From NCBI RefSeq assembly GCF_000143415.4, contig NW_003314275.1, forward strand, positions 2,617,789 through 2,681,788: 64,000 nt of DNA, written 5' to 3'. The position numbers were made by a program, and so were the translations under genes. Under the pieces are notes generated by a model, which saw nothing but the letters and a program-made list of their open reading frames with translations, was not told the origin of the DNA and did not search any database. Positions within the stretch are counted from its first letter, which is position 1, and every line of letters begins with the position of its first letter. This DNA is from Selaginella moellendorffii. Its lineage: Eukaryota > Streptophyta > Lycopodiopsida > Selaginellales > Selaginellaceae. Positions 14,120 to 23,027 of this stretch are shown piece by piece.

Positions 14120-16006
14120 ATGGAGCTGCCAGGGGGAAATTCGCAGGACGGCTCCTCCGGATCGCAGCGCAGCTCCAGCGATCCCACTGCGCGATCGTCG
14201 GATCGCGGCGGCGGTAGCTCAGCGTCTGGATCGGGGGATTCTTACCACTATCAGCCGGCGGCATCGGGTTCATCGGGCTCCCAGCCAGCGGGAGCATCGA
14301 ATTCCGGCTCTGGATCGCGCTCTGGATCTTACGGGCCAGCCGAGAACTCTGGATCAGGCTCTGGATTGGGGTATTACCAAGACGCGCAGCTCTCTGGCTC
14401 TGGATCAGGGTCTGGTGGAGCTGGCTCTGGATCGGGCTCGGGATCTGGTGGATACTACCAAGGAGTCGACCATTCTGGCTCTGGATCTGGCTCATCTGGT
14501 CGATATTATCAGCCAGCGGAGGGATCCTCCTCTCCGTCTGGATCTCACCAGGCAGTAGATGCTGGATCTTATGGCTCTGGATCGCACCGACCGGGAGGCT
14601 CTAGCTCGGAGCATCACAGCAGCTCCGAGACCAAGCAGACGAGCTCGTCAAGGACAGGGAGCTCGTCTGTGACTTGGCACGAGACTGTGGATGCTCCAAA
14701 GCTTTCGGAGGAGGACGAAGCCAGCCGGAGGAGCTCGTCCCTCTTTGGCGAGGAGATCTCCAAGTCGACGACGGATTCCAACCGCAGCTCCCTCCGGCGT
14801 TTCAAAGAGGGCAGCAAGATGTTTGCCGGTTTCATCGAGGACGCTGATGGGCTCCAGCCCAGCGATGATATGCTGCCTCCCATGACCTGGGAGGAGAAGT
14901 GCGAGATCATCGAGGAGCTTTGCCTGGCTCTGGAGAAGCGGCTCGATAGGCTCAAGAACGACAAGGATGGCATTTTAGATGGCTTGAAGAACTACTTCGA
15001 CGTTGCGGAGCACACATGTGGCATGGCCAGGAAGGATCGCGTGGAGATGCAAAGGAATGTGATCCAGTTTGCGGAGCTTCTCAATCCTTCGAAGAAGCCT
15101 TACTCGGAAGATATGCTCAGGTATCTCTTTCTTTTCTAAAAGTCTTTATTTGTGTGAAACTCATCTACAGGTATCTCAATGGAAGAATACTCGATAAAAG
15201 GTTGCTCAAGGAGAAGCTCCAGCAAAGAATCAAGCGACTTGAGAAGATGGTTGCAACAGCAACGGTACAACTCGAGTCTAAGCTTGATGTCCGGGAGTTA
15301 CTCCACGATTCGGACTTTAAGGAGATGAGGAATTTGAATGAAGACCTCGCAAACCAGCTTGATGCGCGAGCTCGTTTGCTTGACAAATCGCGGCATGTGA
15401 GTAGGAAGATAGCCCAGGTATGCTTTCTAATTATGATCACTTGAAGGATGAAAACAAACCATGGTGTTGTTTGTAGGCTGCTAAAGCATTACGCGAAGAA
15501 ATGGACAGTAAAGCCGTAGCGAAAGTGTCTATGCGGCAAAGTCTAACAGATCGTTCACCGCTGGTTGGAAAGCTTCAAGACCTTATAACAAGCGAGTACA
15601 AGGAAAAGGTTTGGAGTGTCAAATTCTTTCTAGTGCCGCTAACTCTTGGATGTACCTCGTGTTGCCAGGATAGGTTGCATCTGGAGCTTCTCGCGTTTGT
15701 CAAGGGTGAGGATTTGAGGCCTACCGCGATCGAGTACATGAAGATAAAACAGCGCTCCAAGTCTATCCGTAGGGAGCTGTACAACTGGTTAGCAAAGGTT
15801 TGTAGCAAAAACCATTTCGAGGTGTTCCTGTATTCATATTTTCTCCTGTCTCAGGTGGAGATCGCAGAAATGAAGCACAGCCAGCTGACCAAGAACATTG
15901 TAATGCTTGAAACTGAAACTACTGCCTCGAATTCGGTGAGTTGCCTCCAGCTTTTACGCACTAAAGTTTCTCACGGTCTCGAAACTTTCAGCAGTTTCAA
16001 GGATGA
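14120..16006 (+). CDS. Ser/Gly-rich coiled-coil protein of unknown function
   Basis: Six exons: 14120-15120, 15171-15417, 15477-15608, 15669-15797, 15855-15935, 15992-16006, 534 residues. The first about 190 residues are low complexity: runs of alternating Ser/Gly punctuated by aromatic YYQ or YHYQ units (HYQP, YYQDA, YYQGV, YYQPA) about 35 residues apart. After about residue 235 the protein becomes charged and helical (TWEEKCEIIEELCLALEKR, LLKEKLQQRIKRLEKM, DVRELLHDSDFKEMRNLNED), predicting long coiled coils to near the end. I do not recognise the family. A cytoskeletal or centriolar role would suit the coiled coils and a plant with flagellate sperm, but that is speculation. The ATG at 14120 is the first in frame; an upstream exon is possible. 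The last exon overlaps the end of the convergent CRR6-like gene. Confidence 0.7.
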
Positions 16007-16890
16007 GGATTGGCCTCCACAAGCTTGAAGAGCTCGTCACTGATGCCAAAGCCAATCACTTGCATCATCGCGTTCGTTTTGGCTTGCGGGTTGGCGACAC
16101 CCCGCGCCTTGAGCCAGCTATAAACCGTGAAGAGCTTGCTCATCGCAAAGAGTTCCTGCGCCTCCGGATTGTAGACGACGCCAAGCCTCTGGCTCATCTG
16201 GTGTGGAACAAGCATGGCCGTGTAGCGAGCAAGCTCCCCGCTCCTCCAGTCGAGCACCACCGGCAGCCATGGATACGCAGCATCCAGACGAAGAAACCAC
16301 AGCCTGAGATCAGGTAATTCGGACAACTCTCTCGGATCGACAGGATCATCCCTCTCGTAGTTGATGACGAATCCTACTGTCTTTTGCAGCAGCTCGTTTG
16401 GATCGCTGGCCGGATCCGTGGCGTTGTCTCCTGTTCCACGAATCGAGATGTAAGCTCACCAACTTTAATCTTCCATCTCTCTTACCGATTCGATGCACGT
16501 ACTTTCTCAGCAGGACGTGAGCCGGCGACAAATCCAAGCGACGAACAGTCTCCTTGTCGATGGTGATCTCGAATCGCCCGGGTGTTGGAGGAGGAGCCGG
16601 ATTTAAATTCGGAGCTGTGGAGAGATGGACGAAAGGTCACTACTCCAATGCCAGGGAGAAGGATTTGAGCGACAGGAGAGGTACTAACGTTCGTCGTCGT
16701 CTTGGAGCGAGAAATCATCGAGCTTCCCGGTTGGATTGGACACACAATTTGGAGGAGACGACCATCGGAGCCTTACCCGGGCTTTAGTGGTATCGCCCAA
16801 TGCGCCAAATCGATGCTGGGTTGCTGCTACTGTGGTAGAAATCGAGAATGGTGGCGAGGGAAACCGAGTGGATGCTGGAATAGCAGCCAT
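15997..16890 (-). CDS. CRR6: CRR6-like (DUF1817) plastid protein
   Basis: Three exons on the minus strand, 16890-16689, 16614-16486 and 16430-15997, give 254 residues. The first about 50 residues (MAAIPASTRF..., rich in Ser/Thr/Pro/Arg) look like a plastid transit peptide. The body has VGFVINYERDDPVDPRELSE, DLRLWFLRLDAAYPWLPV, VLDWRSGELARYTAMLVPH, QMSQRLGVVYNPEAQELF and MMQVIGFGISDELF. From memory this pattern fits CHLORORESPIRATORY REDUCTION 6, a stromal factor for assembling subcomplex A of the chloroplast NDH complex. I could not run a search, so the assignment rests on recalled family features. The CDS overlaps the convergent coiled-coil gene by 10 bp. Its start is 214 bp from the NEN-like locus on the other strand. 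Confidence 0.68.
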
Positions 16891-17469
16891 AGCTCCCCTG
16901 TTTTTAGGGTTCTTTAAAAAATTTACCAAAGGGCTAACTTGCCATCGGGGGCAAATATTCCATTTTTTAAGAATATTCAGTTTAGTATACTGAAGATGCT
17001 AGACTTTACATTAACGGTCGATCTAGAGTCCGGACGAGCACCATCGCGGATTGGATAGAAATCAGGCAGCAAGCAAACAGCTATGGCGCCTGAGCTCAGG
17101 AAGAATGGAGATTGTGTTCTACGATCTGGAGACGAGCATGCCAGAGGGCCAGGAACAGTGCCGAGAGATTCTAGAGTTTGGGGCTGTGGTATTATCGGCA
17201 AAGGGATTAGAAGAATTCTTTCACCACGCGGATTCGCCCTTCTGTGATCAACTCTAGAAATGCAGCCGGCACCAGCAGTTGCGCGCTTAGTTTCTCTGAG
17301 ATTGCTGATCGAGTCTATGAGCTACTGCACGGTAAGCTCGCGATCTTTGTTCTTGAGATTGCTCATGTGAAGGATTTGAGCAAGCAGGGCGGGGCACAAT
17401 ATCTGCGGATTCGACAATGTTCGGATCATAAAAAAATCTTGTGGGTTGGGTTTGGCTCCATGCTCTCTG

Positions 17470-17825
17470 TTGGAATACCACGACTAGGAGTCGACGATCC
17501 AGCCGAGAGAGTTGCAGAGTCCTTGACATCCTCAAACAGCATCACGCACAGCTGCACCCAGCCGCATAGATTCCTCATGTAATCCCTCTTGCTTGTGACG
17601 AGCTTGTTCAAGCAGCTGTACCAATTGTCTAGCGATGCCTCAAGCTGTGATGTTGCCAAGTGATGCTCGTCACTTCCACTGAGCCCAATAGACAATCAAG
17701 AGGCTTCATCCAGCTCACCACCGCATACTACTTCTCGTGGACAACATAGAGCTCGGCCCACATTTCAGTCAACCTGGAACAACGACCCATCCTCAGGGAA
17801 TATTCTTGTCTAAATTGAGTACCAT
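17470..17825 (-). pseudogene. Antisense DUF632 (APSR1-like) gene fragment inside the NEN-like locus
   Basis: On the minus strand the translation gives LTEMWAELYVVHEK, one stop, then a frame change to HLATSQLEASLDNWYSCLNK and SKRDYMRNLCGWVQLCV. Order and spacing match the DUF632 domain of plant DUF630/632 proteins (APSR1 type), where a MW-x-MYESHQ helix precedes QLE-x-W...QRDY-x-LxGWL. With an internal stop and a frameshift it is a dead fragment. It lies antisense in the 1 kb gap between the ExoII and ExoIII parts of the NEN-like gene. Confidence 0.6.
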
Positions 17826-17984
17826 GTTAAACTTAATATGGAGAAAAAGATAGTCAAGGCCACTATGGAATCATCATCCCCGGGGAAGGCCGAGATAGTA
17901 GAGGATCTCCAATGCATAACCATGGCAATCTCTTTCACAACCAAGTTCTGGTACTGGTGGCCCTCGATGCGGATTTCCAGGAAC

Positions 17985-18175
17985 TCCATGCTCCAGTGCT
18001 GGGCAGCACTTACCTCATGGTTGGTTGCGCATGCTAGCCACGGCAATCTTGAGCGGGCGGAGGAGCCCCTTAGCCTGGAATGCATTGTGCCGAAACCAGG
18101 CGTTTGGCCAAAGTACCGATGTTTGATGGTCTTCTTGCTCCCGATATTGTCTCTTGGAATCCCATGTTTGCCTCT
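17985..18175 (+). pseudogene. Possible PPR-repeat fragment
   Basis: Plus-strand translation in two frames gives LVAHASHGNLERAEE and then FDGLLAPDIVSWNPMFASFA. These resemble the helix pair and the IVSWN-x-M of plant PPR S motifs. It is short and frame-shifted, so it could be a captured or decayed PPR piece. Chance resemblance cannot be ruled out. Confidence 0.35.
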
Positions 18176-19688
18176 TTTGCCTTCTTTACCTTCTCGCTGA
18201 TGTGGAACTCCTTCTCACAGTTAGTGGTGCAAATAGAGAGCCACTTAGCATTCTGGGATGATAATGACTAAGATGACGAAGAGAGCAGAGAAATCTCTCC
18301 ATTTCTTTTTTTGAGCTAGAAGATTTCTTCTTTGAGGTCTCTACTAAGGGTTCTTATAAAAGCGAGCAAACAGTGCGTTTCTTCTTCTCCCAGTTCAGGG
18401 TGTCTCGCCTCTTGTAGAAACAAGTCCAGCCGTTCCCAATCTTCTGGCCAAAGTGAACTTCAAACAACTTCAAACCAGGCTCCCTTTGCTAGCATCGGCA
18501 GGCCGATGCCTGAAGCTGCTGGCTTCATCGATACGCTCCCGCTTCTGCAGAGAACATTTGGACAAAGAGCTAGAAATCTTAAGGTACATGCTTGCTGCTC
18601 AATCTTTCAAGTTGATGATGCCTGTTTGGTTGAGCAGTTGAGCACACTGGCCGCTTATTTCAGTCTTGGAAAGCAAGAACACAGGTTCCTTCTGTTTTCA
18701 ATTTTGCACATGTAGAGTCGAGCTTTGCTTGTGTTGCTCAGGAGCCTTCCGGATGTCCGGATGAACATTAAGGTGCTTAAGCGGTGCGCGACTGTGCTGC
18801 TTCTGGTATTCTAGGATCAAGCTGCTGTTTGTAGATCTTACTCCATTTATCTGCAGGAATCCAACTTCCCACATTTATTTCAATCTTCGCCTCAGGCTCC
18901 ACAGAAGCGTCGAAGGTCCAGCTATGGGGGTGGTGATGATTTCAGGCTGGTCACTTTATCATTGGAGGAAGCAATGCTGCAACTCGAAGGTGGCGAATGT
19001 GAAGCAATAGATCCAAAGATGCAAAATGAAGAACAGGAGGTGAAACGTAAGCTCAAATTTGAGACAGGAGAAGATCATAACAGGTTCCTTCAGCCTCATG
19101 AAGTGTTACTGGATTCAGTCGGTGCTGTTTATGATGGAGGCCCGTCGGTGATTCCCTTCCATGGCTCCAATCGGCTTTGTGTTCAGGCGGACAATTCAAA
19201 AGTCAAGTTCAGCGTCAGTGACAGATACGCATTCAGTGAGACTGGAATGCCAACATTTAAGATTGTCATCATCCCCAGCGCGGAGCTACTAGCCATTGTC
19301 AAGCACTGCGAAGCTGCTGTGAAGAACAAGTGCGCCTTATTCGGCATCAATGCAAAATGGCAGCCTGCTTTGTTTGTGACAAAGGATGGGCACGAAGCAA
19401 TTCGAATCAGGTGATTTGCCTTTCAAAACTTTCTCTTGGAAATATAACAAAACGAGCATTTGATTGGGCAGAATCGGGACGAACGGTGAGGGAAGCAGCG
19501 CAACTTACACGACCAAGCTGTACAGGAACTTGCAGGAGGTATCACTAGGAAGCGTCGATCCAAAGTCGTTTCGAGAAATCGTACCAGCCGATTACATAGT
19601 GGATGCCGCTATACAATTCGATGCTTACGCCTTCGAAAGAGGAAGCGCAGGCCTGAAATTGCTAGCTGAAAAGCTCAACCTGCACTGA

Positions 19689-20032
19689 GTTGCTGTGGCT
19701 GCTTCGACTGATTCTGAAGTTTCTTCACCACCAAGTAAGATTTTATATTATACTCACAACTTGTAAATGTACAACAACGCTGGATCTTCATTGAAGATAC
19801 TCGCCTTCAACCCTCAACTGGATCCTCGTTCTAATTCTCCAAGATTGTTCGTCACCAAGAACCCTAAACCAGGCTTACGTGTCCAATATGTAAATCCCAT
19901 TAACAAAAGTTTTAAATAACATGATTAAAAGGTAACAAAAGGGTTAGATAGCAAGGTTAAAGTAAAAACATATTCCAAAGATACACTAAAATGCTTGAGA
20001 ATATGCCATCCCCTGCATTGTGGTTTTAGGGC
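19689..20032. other. Intergenic, no gene seen
   Basis: This is AT-rich sequence (about 19,860-20,000) between the NEN-like 3' end and the NFU start. It should contain one 3' UTR and one promoter. No motif stands out. Confidence 0.5.
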
Positions 20033-21197
20033 ATGGCCGCGAGAGCAAGAGGCTTGGTGAGTAGAAGAAGACTCTCCTCTCTCTGGCGATCCGATATTTC
20101 ATCCCACCGTAGTGTGTCCAGTGGTGCGGCAGCGATACAAAGATCATTCACGCGCGTGGCATTCGATTATCGCGCACCGGCGTCGGCGGCGCTGCGCGCT
20201 CCTCCCAGATTCTCATATGGTACTGTGAGCTCTGCTAGGGTTTGCATGAATCGATTTCTATCCTTGCAGGCCATCGACGGAGCTTGTTCATCCAGGTCCA
20301 GACTACTCCCAATCCCGCGTCGCTGATTTTCTCGCCCGGGAAGCCGGTCATGGAGATTGGCAGCTCGGATTTCCCCAATGCCAGGACGGCCATGAAATCT
20401 CCTCTCGCCAAGTCGTTATTTGGCATCGATGGTAAGACAAAGACTTGGAGCTCTGTGGCAGCTTTAGATTGGATTGATCTGGTCATGTTGTAGGAGTTAC
20501 TCGGGTGTTTTTCGGATCGGACTTCGTGACGGTGACGAAGTCGGATGATACGGAGTGGGACGTGCTCAAGCCGGAGGTCTTTGCAGCGATCATGGATTTT
20601 TACGCCTCTGGACAGCCACTCTTCTACTCTGCGCAAGTAGAAGCGCCTAAAGACACGGCGATCGAAGAGGTAAATCCTTGCTCCTGCAAGTTCCTCCTCC
20701 ATTCCTAGTTTTTCTGCGAGTTCCTTCTTTTAGATTACCTTTCTCCTCCTAGTTTTTGTTCCTGTTCTTACTTTGGCTACTTGGCTTCTAGGGAGACGAT
20801 GAAACCGTGGTGATGATCAAAGAGCTCCTCGAGACGCGAATACGTCCGGCTGTCAAGGACGATGGCGGTGACATTGAGTACCGTGGATTCGACAGGTAAA
20901 GTTTCTATATCTTTCTCAAGAAAAATTCAAAAAGGTAAATCCTTTTTTCTTCTCGTCGATCAGGGAGTCCGGGATCGTGGAGCTTAAGATGCAAGGTGCT
21001 TGCAGTGGCTGTCCAAGCTCGGCCGTGACGCTTAAGTCTGGAATCGAAAACATGCTCATGCATTACGTTCCAGAGGTAAAAATTGGATTTTTAGTTTGTT
21101 CCTCGCTAATTATTCTTCTCTACTTCGATGTATGTAGGTGAAGGGGGTGAAAGAAGTGAAAGACGACGACGAAGAAGAGAAAGCCGAAGGAGCTTAA
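20033..21197 (+). CDS. Mitochondrial NFU-type iron-sulfur scaffold protein (NFU4/5-like)
   Basis: Carries and hands over 4Fe-4S clusters to mitochondrial enzymes such as lipoyl synthase and aconitase. Six exons: 20033-20219, 20270-20431, 20494-20669, 20792-20895, 20964-21075, 21138-21197, 266 residues. An Arg/Ser/Ala-rich N-terminus ([20 protein letters not shown]) is a good mitochondrial presequence. The NFU N domain follows: [43 protein letters not shown]. The C-terminal NifU domain has [17 protein letters not shown] and the cluster-binding GACSGCPSS (CxxC near residues 222-225), then an acidic tail. All introns are GT-AG. Order of domains and presence of the N domain point to the mitochondrial rather than the plastid NFU group. 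Confidence 0.93.
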
Positions 21198-21249
21198 CAA
21201 ACGAAAGAGCAAAATTTATAGACACAGTTTTGACACTCTGGTAGATGTT

Positions 21250-21395
21250 GGGTAAAAAATAAAAAAACCATTGTGAAAAAATAACACAATCATAGTGAAA
21301 ATATCACAAACATTGTTAAGGATACACGATCATAGTACATTGTGAAAAATATTACGATCATAGCGAAAATTTCACAAACATTGTTCTAACTAAAA
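21250..21395. repeat. Degenerate AT-rich tandem repeat
   Basis: The unit is roughly 'ATCATAGTGAAAATATCACAAACATTGTT' in loose form (words CACAAT, ATCATAG, GAAAAT, TCACAAACATTGTT). It recurs two to three times between the NFU stop and the next promoter. The second and third units carry small changes. Confidence 0.6.
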
Positions 21396-21540
21396 GGTGA
21401 CGCGTGTGTGCCAAGTGGCTTGTAGCAGATCGTCCACGTGCCAGGATAGTGCGGCTATAGGGAAGTTTTTCTGGGGAGTTTGTTCGCGAGGAAGTGATTC
21501 TTTTGCGAAAGATCAAGCAAAGAAGAAGGAGGTCGCGGCG

Positions 21541-22033
21541 ATGGCTTTGCGCGTGGCACTTGGCAAGAGTTTCCAGCGAGGAGCACCAGCAACGAGAGCT
21601 TTCCAATGGCGATTCTTTTCGGTAAGCGATCGAGCAAGTTCCACTCGAATTCCACTCCTCTTCTCATGGTTTTGGATTCTTCTCATGGCAGGCAAATCCG
21701 GAAACCAATCAGCCCGACACCGACCATGAGCACGGCAAGATGGTGAGCGAGGGCGGCGGCAGCGTCTCGTCCTTCAACGAGGCCAAGGAGGACGTGAAAT
21801 CCAAGTCTGGCGGGATCGTGGAGGGGATCAAGCACCAGGTGGAGGTGGAGAAGAAGAACGCGAGGGAGATGATGGACGAGATGAAGGAGGTGCCGAAAAA
21901 GGCCGGGGAGACGACCGAGCAGCTCAAGGAGACGGTGGTGATCGCGGGTCAGGCGCTCAAGAAAGACGCCGAGAGGATCGCCGAGAAGGTTGGAGTCCGG
22001 GAGAGAAAACCCGGAGATCTGGAGAACGAGTAG
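21541..22033 (+). CDS. Small LEA-like protein with organelle presequence
   Basis: Two exons, 21541-21621 and 21692-22033, 140 residues. The N-terminus MALRVALGKSFQRG...FQWRFFS is basic and amphipathic, and the intron falls at the end of this presumed mitochondrial presequence. The rest is very hydrophilic and Lys/Glu rich with 11-mer-like helical repeats (KEDVKSKSGGIVEGIKHQ, KKAGETTEQLKETV, ALKKDAERIAEKVG). This is the composition of group 3 LEA-like proteins that protect membranes or enzymes on drying. No catalytic motif is present. It is tail-to-tail with UMP1, 133 bp apart. Family placement is by composition, so moderate. Confidence 0.7.
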
Positions 22034-22166
22034 AAAAAGTTTGTGTGAATAAGAATTGGCTGTAGCATCACCCATAGCTTTCACACAAAATCTATCAATC
22101 CATTGACAGGCTCAAGAACCCTAAACCGCTATAGAAAAAGTCATACTTTTTAAAGGGTTCCTTCTA

Positions 22167-22767
22167 TTACATTTTTCGAGAGTTAAGCCCGAGCCGGAGC
22201 TCCATTGCGTCGTGCATGTCCACAGGAACGAATCGACTGGAATCGCGAGGATCTGGAAAGAAATCGCGAAGAGAGCTGTAAACAATCTAGACAATCGAGA
22301 GAGATCGATCGATATCGATCCAAGGGCAAACAAAGTACCATAGATGATGTTCTCAAAGTTGAGCTCGTCCAGTGTTCCAGTGAGGGACTCCAGACCGATC
22401 ATGGAGGAAGGGAGTAGATTCCCAGGTCGTTGGCAGCTGCGCAAACACAAAACCATGAGAAACCAGAGATGAAAGAAGAGATTTTGCGCATTACCGAGAG
22501 AGGATCTGGCGATCGAAGTCCATTCTCAGGGCAAACGCTGAGCCATAGAGGTTCTCGACGATCTTCCGCTTGGTGTCGGCCCCAAATTTCAGCTTCTGGA
22601 AGCAAAACCTATCGGTTTCACGAGCGGCGCGGTGGGAGAGATCTTACCTCCTGGTGAAGCGATTGGACGGGATGGAGCGGCAGCGCATCGCTCTTCAAAG
22701 CCGGGAGGCCGTGGCGCAGCGTGTCGTGGTGGCCGAGGACGTCGTGCGGCAGCTCCGAGTTCTCCAT
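22167..22767 (-). CDS. UMP1: Proteasome maturation factor UMP1/POMP
   Basis: Chaperone trapped in half-proteasomes that becomes the first substrate when the 20S core closes. Four exons on the minus strand: 22767-22648, 22595-22495, 22436-22339, 22252-22167, 134 residues, a normal length. Conserved blocks in order: HDTLRHGLPALKSD, HPVQSLHQE, KRKIVENLYGSAFALRMDFD, RQILSR, LPSSMIGLESLTGTLDEL, DPRDSSRFVPVDMHDAMELR and LGL near the end. The order and wording match plant UMP1. Only 260 bp separate its ATG from that of the divergent SEC23-like gene. Two other proteasome-linked genes are not adjacent: the PI31-like gene lies about 9 kb away. Confidence 0.92.
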
Positions 22768-23027
22768 GGCGAAAGAATGAACAAGAACCCTAAAATCGCA
22801 AATATTCCTAGGTGGGATAGCTCCGAGGTTCGAGTCCGGCCAAGCGCCTGGGCGGCACGGTCCTCCGATGGATGGAGCTCCGATCTCTCAGCGATCGCTC
22901 ATGGATCCAGTGAGCTGAGAATGCGCGCAGCAGTTCCAGGTCTGTATCGATCGGATCGGAGCTATAGCAGCGCCAAATTTCCAGAGCGAGAGGTTCCGCG
23001 GACATAGGGTTTTCGCGATCGCTGGCC
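22768..23027. promoter_or_regulatory. Shared head-to-head promoter, UMP1 and SEC23-like
   Basis: The 260 bp between two divergent start codons must serve both genes. The sequence is GC-rich with no clear TATA box. Confidence 0.6.

Larger units (their letters stand above)
17105..19688 (+). pseudogene. NEN-type DEDDh 3'-5' exonuclease locus, probably broken
   Basis: Related to plant NEN1-4 exonucleases that degrade nuclei during sieve-element enucleation. The start at 17105 encodes MEIVFYDLETSMPEG with the ExoI motif DLET, then EFGAVVL. A frame change near 17205-17220 is needed to reach FTTRIRPSVINSRN and FSEIADRVYELLHG. A second frame problem precedes the ExoII-like RAGHNICGFDNVRI (about 17395-17430). 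About 1 kb of unrelated fragments follows. The 3' part is clean: 18479-18583 (FASIGRPMPEA, FIDTLPLLQRTFG), 18638-18684, 18742-18805 (HRSLPDVRMN, ExoIII with H and D kept), 18857-19410 and 19472-19688, all with good splice sites in one frame, ending KLLAEKLNLH. Either it is a pseudogene whose 3' half is still open, or sequencing errors shift the 5' exon. The intact 3' half argues for recent damage. Confidence 0.65.

Noticed and set aside
13935-14558. 207-codon frame overlapping the coiled-coil gene
   Set aside because: The Ser/Gly frame continues into the conserved helical part through spliced exons, while this one ends; kept only as an alternative upstream start.
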